Counted from the first letter of the stretch, positions 51,227-61,378 are shown. The stretch is 64,000 nt of DNA from Flavobacterium sp. CBA20B-1 (GCF_028473145.1 NZ_CP092370.1:1798001-1862000); one strand, 5' to 3'. Program-made: numbers and translations. The notes: generated by a model not told the origin, from the letters alone.

Positions 51227-53140
51227 TTATCTTTTTGTGATGATGAATTCTGAACGGCGGTTCATTGCATCTTGCTCTGGTGTACAGTCGGCACCGCAAT
51301 CCACTTTTGGTTGGCTTTCACCGTATCCGCGAGCTTCTAAGCGAGCAGGATTTATTCCTTTAGAAATCACATACTGTCTGGTTGAACGTGCACGTTCTTC
51401 TGATAATTTTAAGTTGTATGCATCGCTTCCTTTGTTATCGGTGTGCGATTCAATCTTAATCATCATTCCTGGATTTCTTTGTAAGATTTGAACCAATTTA
51501 TTCAATTCAAAAGCCCCTTGTTGGGTAATATTCGCTTTATCAAACTCGAAATAGATATCTCCTAAAATGATTTTTAAATCATCTCCAATCAACATCTCAA
51601 TTGGTCGAAGTTCCACATCGATTGGATATTTACCATTACCCCATTTTTGAAGTTCCACGTCTTTGCTTTCATAACCTTCTGCTCCTACTTGCAAAGCAAA
51701 AACTTTGTTACAATCGGTATCGTATCGCACAATACCATACGCATCGGTATATTTTGTTTCGATGATGTTACTGTCATAATCTAAAATAGCAACTTCTGCG
51801 TTCTTTAGAATAGCACCCGTTTTTTGGTCTTTCACAGTGATTACCATTTCAGTAACACACACCGGGCGTACTTTATAGATATCATCGCGTCCCACACGGT
51901 TGGTTGATAAGAAACCAATTCCTTTTTCAGGATAATACGACAAATGGAAATCGTCTTTTGCGGTATTAATTGGGTCACCAATGTTGCGTACTGATGCATT
52001 TGGGTCAGTTAAGTCATACATATACAAATCCAATCCACCGAATCCTTTATGAGCATCTGAAGCAAAGATAAGCTTTCCGTCTTCAGAGATAAAAGGAAAC
52101 GATTCACGACCTTCTGTATTTACAATTGCTCCCAAGTTTTCAGGAGTCCCGTAGGTTCCATCGTCGTTTAAAGCTACTCTCCAAATATCCATATCACCCA
52201 CTGATCCGGGCATATCTGAAGCAAAGTAAAGGGTTTTTCCATCAGGCGTTACAGCCGGATTACTCACCATATAATTTGCAGAGTTGAAAGGCACAGGCTC
52301 TACATCTGTCCAACGTTTTCCGTTGTATTTTGCACGATACACACTAACTTTACCTTTTTTCAAACGGTTCTTTTTGTCTTTTTCATATTTTCCTCCACGG
52401 AAACTTTCCGTAGCAAAAAACATAGTTTGACCATCTGCGGTAATAGTAGTGGGTCCGTCGTGATGTTTTGTATTTAATTCATCAACCGGCTTAATGTCTT
52501 TAAACTTTTCTTCATCGGCGATGTAAGTGGCTGCATATACATTAAGGTATGGTTGGTTGTTCCAGCCATATTTCTTTTTAGATTCGTCTCGCGCAGACGC
52601 AAAATATAAGATGTTATCAGCTGTTAAAACACCCCCAAAATCAGAAAACTGCGAGTGATTCATTCGGCTGTCTTCAAAAGTAAACAACGCTTCTTGGCTT
52701 CTTAAAGCGGGGATATAATCCGGGTCTTTAAGAAAATCGATAGCACGCGAATCTTCAGGTTTTAAATCGGCAAATTTCTTCATTATTTTGTTTGAAACAT
52801 CATAACGTCCGCTTGCCTTAAGCATTTGCGCATATCTGAAATAAACTTCAGGTTCTTGATTAGGGTTTAGCTCTACAGCTTTTGCGTACCACTTCGCAGA
52901 TTCAACGGTATTGAACAAGTGGTAATAGCTTTCTGCTAATTGCAAAACTACATAACTATCGGTTTTTTCTCCGCGCACTAATTTTTTGTAATGCTCCACC
53001 GCATCTGTAAACTCGTAACGTTTAAACAACTCATCGGCGTGTTTTAAGCGTTCTTGCGGTGTACTGATGAAAGCCGTATTTTGAGCTTGTGCAGTGTATA
53101 AGGAACCTATTAATAGAAGTGATAAGTAAATTTTTCTCAT
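51227..53140 (-). CDS. OmpA family protein with TPR and PD40 repeats (T9SS-associated)
   Basis: 637 residues. Signal peptide (LSLLLIGSLYTAQAQ), a TPR-like region at about 30-130 (VEHYKKLVRGEKTDSYVVLQ), WD40-like PD40 propeller repeats (NPAVTPDGKTLYFASDMPGS, FPFISEDGKLIFASDAHKGF), a carboxypeptidase-like regulatory domain near 430-510 and the C-terminal OmpA peptidoglycan-binding domain (YFEFDKANITQQGAFELNKL, SHTDNKGSDAYNLKLSEERA). This is the PorE-like partner found next to PorP/SprF genes in T9SS bacteria. It starts 16 bp after the PorP gene and should link the outer membrane complex to the cell wall. Confidence 0.9.
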   Translation of the reverse strand: MRKIYLSLLLIGSLYTAQAQNTAFISTPQERLKHADELFKRYEFTDAVEHYKKLVRGEKTDSYVVLQLAESYYHLFNTVESAKWYAKAVELNPNQEPEVYFRYAQMLKASGRYDVSNKIMKKFADLKPEDSRAIDFLKDPDYIPALRSQEALFTFEDSRMNHSQFSDFGGVLTADNILYFASARDESKKKYGWNNQPYLNVYAATYIADEEKFKDIKPVDELNTKHHDGPTTITADGQTMFFATESFRGGKYEKDKKNRLKKGKVSVYRAKYNGKRWTDVEPVPFNSANYMVSNPAVTPDGKTLYFASDMPGSVGDMDIWRVALNDDGTYGTPENLGAIVNTEGRESFPFISEDGKLIFASDAHKGFGGLDLYMYDLTDPNASVRNIGDPINTAKDDFHLSYYPEKGIGFLSTNRVGRDDIYKVRPVCVTEMVITVKDQKTGAILKNAEVAILDYDSNIIETKYTDAYGIVRYDTDCNKVFALQVGAEGYESKDVELQKWGNGKYPIDVELRPIEMLIGDDLKIILGDIYFEFDKANITQQGAFELNKLVQILQRNPGMMIKIESHTDNKGSDAYNLKLSEERARSTRQYVISKGINPARLEARGYGESQPKVDCGADCTPEQDAMNRRSEFIITKR

Positions 53141-53156
53141 GATTTATATTTGCATA

Positions 53157-54083
53157 TTAGAAGAAACGTGGTGAACTAGATACTTTTTTCTTGTAGAAAA
53201 TATCAAACAAAATGAAAACTTCGTGTGATCCACTTGTTGAATAATTTAGAGCTGAAGTTACATAATCGTATGCATAACCTACTCTTAATTTTGGTGTAAC
53301 TCTATAATTTACCATAGCACCAAATGAATCTTGCAAACGGTAACTTACACCAAACTCTAATTTTTCATCGTATAAAGTGTTAAGAGATAGGTCTGCTGAT
53401 ACAGGAGATTCTACAGCCATTTTTAACATGGTTGATGGCTTTAGTTTCCATTCTCTGTTCAAATCAAATACATATCCACCTGTTAAGAACATGTGCGCCA
53501 CATCGGTACCAAATTTTCTGTTATTTTTTTCAACAAAAGTATTTTGCAAAAAGTTGGGCATACTAAAACCAACATAGTACTTATTTGTAAAATAAAACAA
53601 ACCTGCACCCACATTGAAATTAGTTGCGCTACTGTCTTCTGCAAAAACAATATCACTTTTATCAGGTAATGTACTATTAATATCGCTAAACAAGCCAATG
53701 TTTTGCATCGTAACACCTCCTTTAACCCCCAAAGCCAAACTATGACCTTTTCCTAAGCGAATGGTATAAGAAACATCAGCATACACATTATTTTCACTTA
53801 CGGGACCGATATTATCATTAATAAATGATAAACCAACACCTAAATTTTTTGCAACCGGTGTATGCACAAAAGCGGTTGCTGTTTTAGGAGCGTCGTTCAT
53901 ACCCAGCCACTGTGACCTGTATAACACCCCTGTTGACATGTATTCATTTATACCTGCATACGCAGGATTTAATATACTCTGATTGTACATATACTGCGTA
54001 TAATGAGGATCTTGTTGGGCAAAACCTTTTAAACTCCCCAGTAAAATACAAACTACTGCAACAATACTCTTATTTATTTTCAT
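53157..54083 (-). CDS. PorP/SprF family type IX secretion outer-membrane protein
   Basis: 308 residues from the ATG complement at 54083 (MKINKSIVAVVCILLG); an ATG seven codons upstream is less likely. Signal peptide to LKGFAQ, then the family start QDPHYTQYMYNQSILNPAYA, which is diagnostic. The rest is beta-barrel-like (VGLSFINDNIGPVSENNVYA). PorP/SprF proteins help secrete or anchor T9SS cargo, often one partner per large adhesin; here no adjacent giant adhesin gene is present. Operon with the OmpA-family gene. Confidence 0.94.
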   Translation of the reverse strand: MKINKSIVAVVCILLGSLKGFAQQDPHYTQYMYNQSILNPAYAGINEYMSTGVLYRSQWLGMNDAPKTATAFVHTPVAKNLGVGLSFINDNIGPVSENNVYADVSYTIRLGKGHSLALGVKGGVTMQNIGLFSDINSTLPDKSDIVFAEDSSATNFNVGAGLFYFTNKYYVGFSMPNFLQNTFVEKNNRKFGTDVAHMFLTGGYVFDLNREWKLKPSTMLKMAVESPVSADLSLNTLYDEKLEFGVSYRLQDSFGAMVNYRVTPKLRVGYAYDYVTSALNYSTSGSHEVFILFDIFYKKKVSSSPRFF

Positions 54084-54288
54084 AAGGACAAATTTATATT
54101 TCAATATTACAAAGATAAGTTTTAATTTTTTGTAGCATAATAATTGCCAATTATTTCTTCCCGAACAGCCGTTGTTAAGAAATTACTAAAATAACAATAT
54201 TAATTTAATATAATCAATATTTTTTTGAATATTTATAAAAAAACAATCTTCGCCCAATTTTAGGTACGTTTCTTACCTGCTATTTTAA

Positions 54289-54296
54289 TAAATTTG
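54289..54296 (+). promoter_or_regulatory. -7 promoter box of hflX
   Basis: TAAATTTG followed by C, exact TAnnTTTGC, 28 bp before the ATG. Confidence 0.55.
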
Positions 54297-54324
54297 CATT
54301 ATATAGACTACAAAAAATAAAAAA

Positions 54325-55551
54325 ATGTTAGAAAAAGAAGAGATTAATTATGAAAAAGCAGTATTGGTGGGCATTATTACCCAAAATCAATCTGAAGATA
54401 AATTGCAGGAATACCTGGATGAATTGGCATTTTTAACCCAAACTGCTGGTGGAGAAGTGGTGAAAAGGTTTACTCAAAAAATGGATAAGCCCAATCCTAA
54501 AACATTTGTAGGAACCGGAAAACTGGAAGAAATTGAGCTTTTTGCAAAGGAACACAAAATAGACACCGTTATTTTTGACGATGAATTAACTCCTGCGCAA
54601 CAAAAAAACTTATCACGCCAGCTAGATTGTAAGGTCTTAGATCGTACCAATTTAATCTTAGATATTTTTGCCCAACGTGCACAAACTTCCTACGCAAGGA
54701 CGCAAGTAGAATTGGCACAATTTCAATATTTATTACCCCGATTAACCGGTATGTGGACCCACTTGGAACGCCAACGTGGAGGTATTGGAATGCGCGGACC
54801 AGGGGAAACCGAAATTGAAACCGACCGCCGAATTGTTCGTGACCGCATTGCTTTGCTGAAAGAAAAAATCCGTACTATTGACCGCCAAATGGCTGTCCAA
54901 CGCAGCAATCGCGGCGCTATGGTACGGGTGGCTTTGGTGGGATATACCAATGTAGGAAAATCTACATTGATGAACGCAATGGGAAAAAGTGAAGTGTTTG
55001 TTGAAAACAAATTGTTTGCAACTTTGGATACAACTGTTCGAAAAGTGGTTATAAAAAACCTACCTTTTTTACTTTCAGATACGGTAGGGTTTATTAGAAA
55101 ATTACCCACTCAGTTGGTAGAATCTTTTAAATCTACTTTAGATGAAGTACGCGAAGCAGATTTATTATTACATGTTGTGGACATTTCGCATCCTGAATTT
55201 GAGGATCATATTGAATCGGTACAGCAAATTTTAAAAGATATTAAAAGCGATGACAAACCCACTATTATGATTTTTAACAAAATAGATGCTTACAAACCAG
55301 AATATTTTGACGAAGAAGACTTGGTAATAGAGCGCACCTCTAAGCACTACTCTATTGATGAATGGAAAAAAACATGGATGAATAAAGTAGGCAAAGAACA
55401 CACTGTATTTATTTCGGCAACTGAGAAAGAAAATTTTGAAGAATTACGCGAAAAGGTGTACGAAGCTGTTAGGCAAATTCATATTACGCGCTTTCCGTAT
55501 AATAACTTTCTTTATCCGGAATACACCGAAAATGATGCTAGTGAAGAGTAG
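54325..55551 (+). CDS. hflX: GTPase HflX
   Basis: Ribosome-associated GTPase that rescues stalled or heat-damaged ribosomes, 408 residues. The N-terminal HflX domain (PNPKTFVGTGKLEEIELFAK; DRTNLILDIFAQRAQTSYAR) is followed by the signature RGGIGMRGPGETEIETDRR and the G domain: GYTNVGKSTLMNAM (G1), DTVGFIRKLP (G3) and NKIDAY (G4). All are intact. Single gene with own promoter and terminator. Confidence 0.97.
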   Translation: MLEKEEINYEKAVLVGIITQNQSEDKLQEYLDELAFLTQTAGGEVVKRFTQKMDKPNPKTFVGTGKLEEIELFAKEHKIDTVIFDDELTPAQQKNLSRQLDCKVLDRTNLILDIFAQRAQTSYARTQVELAQFQYLLPRLTGMWTHLERQRGGIGMRGPGETEIETDRRIVRDRIALLKEKIRTIDRQMAVQRSNRGAMVRVALVGYTNVGKSTLMNAMGKSEVFVENKLFATLDTTVRKVVIKNLPFLLSDTVGFIRKLPTQLVESFKSTLDEVREADLLLHVVDISHPEFEDHIESVQQILKDIKSDDKPTIMIFNKIDAYKPEYFDEEDLVIERTSKHYSIDEWKKTWMNKVGKEHTVFISATEKENFEELREKVYEAVRQIHITRFPYNNFLYPEYTENDASEE

Positions 55552-55561
55552 GCAGTAATAC

Positions 55562-55590
55562 AAAAGCCCGATATTGAATACCGGGCTTTT
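55562..55590 (+). terminator. Terminator of hflX
   Basis: Stem AAAAGCCCG / CGGGCTTTT with T-rich flank, shared with the convergent gene. Confidence 0.85.
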
Positions 55591-55617
55591 ATAATTGCAA
55601 CTAAAATGGAATAAAGT

Positions 55618-56046
55618 TTATTTGTCCATTCTTTCTGTTAAAGTTTTCCAAATAAGTTTAGAATCATACTTTTTAAGAAGTTCTTCTAATAATTCAGTAA
55701 ACATCTTGCTCTCATCATTCGCCTTGTTTCTAACAGTCACAATGTTATTGTATGCTTCTTGAGCCTCCAATACAGATTTATAATGTGTCTTTGATAAGTT
55801 TTTCTGTAACCATTTTGACTGATCTTTTTGTTTTTTAAAACTTTTTATAGCCTTTGGACTTATAAACATTTTATAAAAAGTAGACTCATCTTCATCTAAT
55901 TTTTTTAGCTCTTGTGAATCAATATTGTTTAGATAAGTTAGATAGGCTGCTTCATATTTTAAAAACAATTGATCATTAGCAATTCCTGATTGTGCAAAAC
56001 CATTTGCCGAAACAATTAAGAAGATAATATATATTATATTTTTCAT
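55618..56046 (-). CDS. Secreted helical protein of unknown function
   Basis: About 142 residues (the start may also be two codons upstream at 56052) with signal peptide NIIYIIFLIVSANGFAQ. The mature part is mostly helical and charged (KKLDEDESTFYKMFISPKAI, KQKDQSKWLQKNLSKTHYKS). No recognised domain. It starts about 20 bp after the type B sorted protein gene and could be its co-transcribed partner. Confidence 0.65.
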   Translation of the reverse strand: MKNIIYIIFLIVSANGFAQSGIANDQLFLKYEAAYLTYLNNIDSQELKKLDEDESTFYKMFISPKAIKSFKKQKDQSKWLQKNLSKTHYKSVLEAQEAYNNIVTVRNKANDESKMFTELLEELLKKYDSKLIWKTLTERMDK

Positions 56047-56070
56047 GTTCATTAATATTAATTGTTATAA

Positions 56071-57912
56071 TTATTTCACTTCGTACATTAATTGAATCCA
56101 ATCTTGATACTCACTATCTTTTGTTTTTATATACATAAAATAAGTACCTGAAGGTAATATTTTGCCGCTAGAGTCTTGACCACTCCACTGTCTTTTATAG
56201 CCTTTTCCATGCTCATATACAAGTTTTCCATAGCGGTTGTATATTTTCAACTCTTGAACATTATTATAGGTTAAATCTAAATAATCATTTGCACCGTCTC
56301 CGTTTGGCGAAATTCCTTTAGGAAAACTACAGCTTTCTACAAACAAGATAAATGATTTAACATTTTCGCATCCATATTCATTGGTTTTTTTAATAGAGAC
56401 TCTGTAATACCCTACAACATCAATCACTTGATTTTCAGAAGGTTGCGGTAATGTATTAACTACAAAATTACCATCTTCATCAAGTCGTTCCAATTTATAG
56501 TAAAATTCATCATCTGTTAGTACAGGTAGTTCATATTTTTCACATAAATTAACATCAACTGGTGTTTTAACTTCAACCGGCGCCTTTATTATTAAAGCTT
56601 TAGCAATTTCAAAACAGTTAGCAATTTCTGATTCTACTCTCACATATAATTCATTCTCACCCATTTGAATTGGGTATTCACGAGGATTTGTGATACGATT
56701 TGTTTTGTTTATAGCATCATCTTCTGTTGGATAATACAAGAAGGTAAGCTTATCTAACTCTGCCGGATCCACATTTGGCTGACCATCTTTTACCATTTGT
56801 GCTATTTCATTCAAATTATAGGTGTTTTGATTTTTATCACAAACAATTAAGCGATCCAATTCAATTTCATCCAGATCAATAGCCGGTCTAAATCGTACTT
56901 CGTATTTATCAAAATCTTCATCTTTATCTTCACCATCACAGTCAAAAGGAATAATTTTAGCAGCAATGATTTTAGTTTTGTCTATCACCACATCAAAAGG
57001 GGCATTTTGGTTACTTTGCAACACACCATCTACTAACCATTCCATTCGATACCATTGCTCGCCAGCCGGTTTAAACCTCCATGATTGCTGAACAATATCA
57101 TAAATACCAAGGTTTTTATTTGGTGCTGTATAAGCTTGTGTTCCGTTTGCGTTATTGATACCTAAAATGGCATTTCCGTTATTAGTTAACGGACATCCAT
57201 TGTGTTGTGTAACTATTATATCAATAAAATTGGTTGTTTCATATAATGCAATTTGGTGTGTCTGCGGAGGAATCAAAGCAGGTAAACAAGCTGTAGGATC
57301 TAACTGGAACGCTAATTGTTCAAAGTATGTAATCACAACTACTCTACATGGCGCTTCTCCATAAACTGCATATCTTATTGCACCTTGCATTCCAGTCATC
57401 CAATGCGTATGCTTCCAAAACATAATGGTATTAGTCACACCATCTGCATTAGCAGGAAGTGTAAAAGAAGGAGTGTTTCCTCCCTGAGGATATTGTGTTT
57501 TGTGGTTTGTTCCGTTGGTAAATGATAAGTACCCATTAGAATGTACGGAAATTTTATTCCAAGTTTCATCAAAGTAGCAAAAATCAAAAGGCAAATCAAT
57601 ATCACTATCTGCTCTATAATCTACAAGATTTGTAAATGGAATATCCGTTCCTGTATATGGAAAAGGATTAAAAGGAATCTCTTCTACCTCATACAGATTT
57701 GTTCTTTTAAGTGGAGCATCAATAGTTGGGGTAATAGTAACTAACTGATCTTTACATACCACATATTGATCTTTGTTCTCTAAATAGTACGGATTATTTT
57801 CAGGTCGAATTGATACATCGAAACAAGTAGGTCCTGGATCACTGTTATCCTGCGCTGATACCCTTACTGTAGCAGAGGTTAAAAGCAATAAGAAAAGTAT
57901 TTTTCTAAACAT
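56071..57912 (-). CDS. T9SS type B sorting domain surface protein
   Basis: 613 residues. Signal peptide (ILFLLLLTSATVRVSAQ), a domain with Cys near the start (CFDVSIRPENNPYYLENKDQ), a middle domain resembling choice-of-anchor lectin-like folds (FCYFDETWNKISVHSNGYLS), and a C-terminal gliding-motility-type (type B) sorting domain: FPKGISPNGDGANDYLDLTY and KIYNRYGKLVYEHGKGYKRQ, ending with WIQLMYEVK. This should be secreted by the T9SS and placed on the cell surface, using PorP/SprF-type helpers. Role unknown; likely adhesion. Confidence 0.92.
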   Translation of the reverse strand: MFRKILFLLLLTSATVRVSAQDNSDPGPTCFDVSIRPENNPYYLENKDQYVVCKDQLVTITPTIDAPLKRTNLYEVEEIPFNPFPYTGTDIPFTNLVDYRADSDIDLPFDFCYFDETWNKISVHSNGYLSFTNGTNHKTQYPQGGNTPSFTLPANADGVTNTIMFWKHTHWMTGMQGAIRYAVYGEAPCRVVVITYFEQLAFQLDPTACLPALIPPQTHQIALYETTNFIDIIVTQHNGCPLTNNGNAILGINNANGTQAYTAPNKNLGIYDIVQQSWRFKPAGEQWYRMEWLVDGVLQSNQNAPFDVVIDKTKIIAAKIIPFDCDGEDKDEDFDKYEVRFRPAIDLDEIELDRLIVCDKNQNTYNLNEIAQMVKDGQPNVDPAELDKLTFLYYPTEDDAINKTNRITNPREYPIQMGENELYVRVESEIANCFEIAKALIIKAPVEVKTPVDVNLCEKYELPVLTDDEFYYKLERLDEDGNFVVNTLPQPSENQVIDVVGYYRVSIKKTNEYGCENVKSFILFVESCSFPKGISPNGDGANDYLDLTYNNVQELKIYNRYGKLVYEHGKGYKRQWSGQDSSGKILPSGTYFMYIKTKDSEYQDWIQLMYEVK

Positions 57913-57971
57913 AATGGTTGAATTAATATAATAATTCGTTAAATTTAGAAAAATACTTTTAGAAAAAAAAA

Positions 57972-58817
57972 TTAAAATATATAATTTAACCCTACACCTA
58001 ATGTATGGCGGGTTTGAAAACCTTTGTAAGCGTTGTCATCATAAAGGGCTTGGAAGGTTAAATTGGTAGAAATATACTTATTTACTTTTAAAACTGCATT
58101 TAATTGATAATCGACATCTACATTTTGCGGATCTTCTAAATAATTGCTGTAAAGATTAAGGATATTTTCTACCGAGAAATTTTCCATCAGCTGTACTTTG
58201 TAATAGGCATTTACAGATGCACCTAATTCAAAGCGCATGCTTTTTCCTTGTTCCACACCAAACGATTCTTTGAAGTCGGTAAAGTGTTTGTGTACGAAAA
58301 TAAAGCGTGCAGTTGCTGGTGCAATGTTTACTTTAAAATTATCGTTTTTCTTCCACAACATCCCTAAACCTGTTTGCCAAAATGCGGGCGACATGAAGTG
58401 CGATATACGTTCGGTTTGATCATCTGGGTTTAAACCAACATCAAATTGGGTTTTGAAATTGGTAAACGCAGAGTAGTACCACTCGCCTTTTGCTTTTTTT
58501 CCCAAAACGGAATTAATCTCTAAACGGTCGTCGGTTTTTTGTTGATCTTGTCCGCTGATTTTATTGATACCGTACGAAGCAATGAATTTGTTATCCCAAA
58601 CCCAATCAGCTTTTTTATAATTGATGTCATAATTCAAAGACCCATTGATGGCTACGTTATTAGCACCACCGGCTTGCCATTGTGAAAAACTAGACTGGCT
58701 GCCCAAAATAGCAATAACTCCTTTTTTAGTCCACAAGGTGTCTTTTTTAACCTCTGCTTCTTGGGCTTGAAAGACTTGTGAAGCAAGCAAAAAACTCGCA
58801 AAAATAATTTTCTTCAT
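57972..58817 (-). CDS. DUF3078 domain outer-membrane protein
   Basis: 281 residues from the ATG complement at 58817 (MKKIIFASFLLASQVFQAQ, a signal peptide). The mature protein follows the DUF3078 pattern (LWTKKGVIAILGSQSSFSQW, ANNVAINGSLNYDINYKKAD) and is strand-rich with a terminal aromatic residue (HTLGVGLNYIF), consistent with a beta-barrel of the outer membrane. In flavobacteria the gene is often found after the suf-associated genes, as here. Function unknown. Confidence 0.85.
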   Translation of the reverse strand: MKKIIFASFLLASQVFQAQEAEVKKDTLWTKKGVIAILGSQSSFSQWQAGGANNVAINGSLNYDINYKKADWVWDNKFIASYGINKISGQDQQKTDDRLEINSVLGKKAKGEWYYSAFTNFKTQFDVGLNPDDQTERISHFMSPAFWQTGLGMLWKKNDNFKVNIAPATARFIFVHKHFTDFKESFGVEQGKSMRFELGASVNAYYKVQLMENFSVENILNLYSNYLEDPQNVDVDYQLNAVLKVNKYISTNLTFQALYDDNAYKGFQTRHTLGVGLNYIF

Positions 58818-58834
58818 AATTTTCAACTAATTTT

Positions 58835-59344
58835 CTATTTTTTTCTTTTATATATAGGCACTGCCGAACAAGCTTCGCCAAACATGATAGACCGTGCATG
58901 ATTCATCATTTTTTGGGTTGCCATAACATAACCTTCTTCCGGAATTGGTTTTTTAGAACATCCTTTTATGATTACAGGCTGATTATCGTAAACAGAAAAA
59001 TCTAACTTATCGATCAATTGCTGATAATAAGTAAGGATTAACTGATCTGCCGATCCTTGAACCACCATTTTTGAAAACGGCTGTACGTATGACGATACCA
59101 ACATGAATGCCCAAGACGGTAAAATAGCATCGGTTGAACACGTTATTGCAACCAATTTATCTTGATAAACGGTAAAATCGAAATTTTTCAAAGCATCTCT
59201 AAATTCTTTTTCCTTTAAGATAAAACCTTGAAAAAGCCATTGCGAAATATCTAAAACAACCGGTTTTTCTTGCGGATAATAATCTTCCAAATCAAAAATT
59301 ACCAGACTGCTTTGCGCAACCTTATTTATAATTTCTTCTTCCAT
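58835..59344 (-). CDS. DUF2480 family protein
   Basis: 169 residues from the ATG complement at 59344 (MEEEIINKVAQSSLVIFDLE), 1 nt after the stop of the DUF59 gene; an alternative ATG five codons upstream overlaps that gene. DUF2480 is a Bacteroidota family of unknown function, recognised by DYYPQEKPVVLDISQWLFQG and VIIKGCSKKPIPEEGYVMAT, which contains Cys. Its regular place next to suf genes suggests a link with iron-sulfur proteins. Confidence 0.85.
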   Translation of the reverse strand: MEEEIINKVAQSSLVIFDLEDYYPQEKPVVLDISQWLFQGFILKEKEFRDALKNFDFTVYQDKLVAITCSTDAILPSWAFMLVSSYVQPFSKMVVQGSADQLILTYYQQLIDKLDFSVYDNQPVIIKGCSKKPIPEEGYVMATQKMMNHARSIMFGEACSAVPIYKRKK

Positions 59345-59345
59345 A

Positions 59346-59669
59346 TTACAGCATTCCAAGTTCTAACTTCGCTTCTTCGCTCATCATGTCTTTATCCCAA
59401 GGCGGATCGAATGTTAGTTCGATCTCTACATCTTTCACTATGTCAATAGAGCTTACTTTTTCTTTTACCTCCATAGGCAGGGTTTCGGCCACGGGACAGT
59501 TGGGCGATGTTAGTGTCATTAGAATTTTCACTTCGTAGCTTTCGTTTACAAAAACGTCGTAAATTAATCCTAATTCGTAAATATCTACAGGTATTTCGGG
59601 GTCGAAAATGGTTTTTAAAACGCGAACGATATTTTCTCCTAATTCGTTCATATCTATTTGTTCTTCCAT
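59346..59669 (-). CDS. SUF-associated DUF59 protein (SufT/PaaD-like)
   Basis: 107 residues from the ATG complement at 59669, 4 nt after the sufE stop; the next ATG upstream lies inside sufE. The MIP18/DUF59 domain is typical: FDPEIPVDIYELGLIYDVFV, and Cys58 in LTSPNCPVAETLP. Proteins of this type help iron-sulfur cluster maturation or transfer in the SUF system. It is part of the sufS-sufE-DUF59-DUF2480 unit. Confidence 0.93.
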   Translation of the reverse strand: MEEQIDMNELGENIVRVLKTIFDPEIPVDIYELGLIYDVFVNESYEVKILMTLTSPNCPVAETLPMEVKEKVSSIDIVKDVEIELTFDPPWDKDMMSEEAKLELGML

Positions 59670-59673
59670 GATA

Positions 59674-60090
59674 TTAGTTGGCTTGAAGGGCGATTGCATA
59701 TAATTTTATTTGTTTTAGCATGGATACCAAACCGTTGGCACGCGTTGGCGACAAATGTTCTTTTAGTCCGATTTCATCGATAAAAGATGTGTCGGCATTC
59801 ATTACATCGGCAGCTTTTTGGTTAGAAAATGTTCTTATTAAAATAGCAATGATTCCTTTGGTAAGAATGGCATCGCTATCGGCAGTAAAAACAATTTTAT
59901 CGTCTTTTTTTTCGGCATGTAACCACACTTTTGACTGGCATCCGCGAATTAAATTTTCTTCTATTTTGTATTGATCTTCTATTAAAGGAAGTGATTTCCC
60001 TAGTTCAATGATGTATTCGTAACGCTGCATCCAATCATCGAACATTGCAAATTCATCTACTATTTCTTCCTGTATTTCTTTAATTGTCAT
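59674..60090 (-). CDS. sufE: SufE sulfur acceptor
   Basis: 138 residues. Accepts sulfur from SufS and stimulates its desulfurase activity. The acceptor Cys51 is in IRGCQSKVWL, and the region MQRYEYIIELGKSLPLIEDQ is typical. It lies 70 bp after sufS. Cytoplasmic. Confidence 0.95.
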   Translation of the reverse strand: MTIKEIQEEIVDEFAMFDDWMQRYEYIIELGKSLPLIEDQYKIEENLIRGCQSKVWLHAEKKDDKIVFTADSDAILTKGIIAILIRTFSNQKAADVMNADTSFIDEIGLKEHLSPTRANGLVSMLKQIKLYAIALQAN

Positions 60091-60160
60091 TTTTTGTTTT
60101 TGGTTTGATTTGTTTAAGGTTTCACGTTTTTTTTGTTCGTTTTCCTTTTTGATTTCAAAA

Positions 60161-61378
60161 TTAAGATAACATCATCCGCGCCTTTTTCAACGCTTCAATC
60201 ATGGCATCGATTTCTTCTTTGGTATTATAAAAAGCAAACGATGCGCGAATGGTTCCGGGAATATCGAAAAAATTCATAATGGGTTGTGCACAATGGTGCC
60301 CCGTTCGTACGGCAATTCCTAATTTATCGATAATTGCACCCACATCATACGGATGAATTCCTTTGAAATTAAATGAAATGACCGATGTTTTCTTGGCTGT
60401 TGTTCCGTAAAATTCAATACCTTCTAACTTGCTTAACTGCTGCATTCCATAATCTAACAATTCCTGCTCGTAAGCGGCAATGTTATCAAAACCAATCTCG
60501 TTTAAATAATCAATGGCAACCCCTAAAACAATCCCGCCTGCTATATTGGGTGTTCCTGCTTCGAATTTATGCGGTAAACAAGCATAAGTAGTTTTTTCAA
60601 ACGTAACTTCCTTAATCATTTCGCCACCGCCTTGGTACGGAGGTAGTTTGTTTAACCACGCTTCTTTTCCGTACAAAATTCCCGTGCCAGTTGGTCCACC
60701 AATTTTATGACCCGAAAAAACGTAGAAATCACAATCTAATTCTTGAACATCGGGTTTTAAATGCGGAGTTGCCTGTGCCCCGTCGATTAAAACGGCAGCA
60801 CCAACTTTATGTGCTTTTTCAATAATGAATTTTATTGGATTTACTACACCCAACGCATTGGATATATGATTTACGGCAACAATTTTGGTGTTTTCGTTTA
60901 ACAGGTTTTGATACGCTTCCATATCTAAAGATCCATCTTGCAACATGGGAATTACTTTTAACGTTGCTCCTGACCGATCGCAGGCAAACTGCCACGGAAC
61001 AATGTTAGAATGATGCTCCAGATGTGAAACAATTACCTCATCTCCTGGTTTTAAAATCTGACCAAAACCGTTTGCTACCAGATTGATTCCGAAAGTTGTG
61101 CCCGTTGTAAACAACACTTCGAAACTGTTTTGGGCATTGATGTGTTTTTGGATTTTGATGCGCGATTCTTCGTAAGCATCGGTTGCCACCTGACTTAAAT
61201 GATGTACGCCACGGTGAATGTTTGCATTGATCTCGCTGTAATATTTTGCTTCAGCATCAATCACCACTTGCGGTTTTTGAGATGTAGCGGCATTGTCAAA
61301 ATACACCAAAGGTTTTCCATTTACTTGCTGCTGAAGTATAGGAAACTGACTGCGTATTTTATTTATATCGAACTTCAT
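60161..61378 (-). CDS. sufS: Cysteine desulfurase SufS
   Basis: PLP enzyme providing sulfur for iron-sulfur clusters, 405 residues. PLP Lys lies in FSGHKIGGPTGTGILYG and the catalytic Cys is residue 363 in VRTGHHCAQP; SHLEHHSNIVPWQ and YFDNAATSQKP at the N-terminus complete the class V family. It leads the unit with sufE, DUF59, DUF2480. The sufBCD genes, normally just upstream in flavobacteria, are not present here; a surface lectin gene occupies that position. Confidence 0.97.
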   Translation of the reverse strand: MKFDINKIRSQFPILQQQVNGKPLVYFDNAATSQKPQVVIDAEAKYYSEINANIHRGVHHLSQVATDAYEESRIKIQKHINAQNSFEVLFTTGTTFGINLVANGFGQILKPGDEVIVSHLEHHSNIVPWQFACDRSGATLKVIPMLQDGSLDMEAYQNLLNENTKIVAVNHISNALGVVNPIKFIIEKAHKVGAAVLIDGAQATPHLKPDVQELDCDFYVFSGHKIGGPTGTGILYGKEAWLNKLPPYQGGGEMIKEVTFEKTTYACLPHKFEAGTPNIAGGIVLGVAIDYLNEIGFDNIAAYEQELLDYGMQQLSKLEGIEFYGTTAKKTSVISFNFKGIHPYDVGAIIDKLGIAVRTGHHCAQPIMNFFDIPGTIRASFAFYNTKEEIDAMIEALKKARMMLS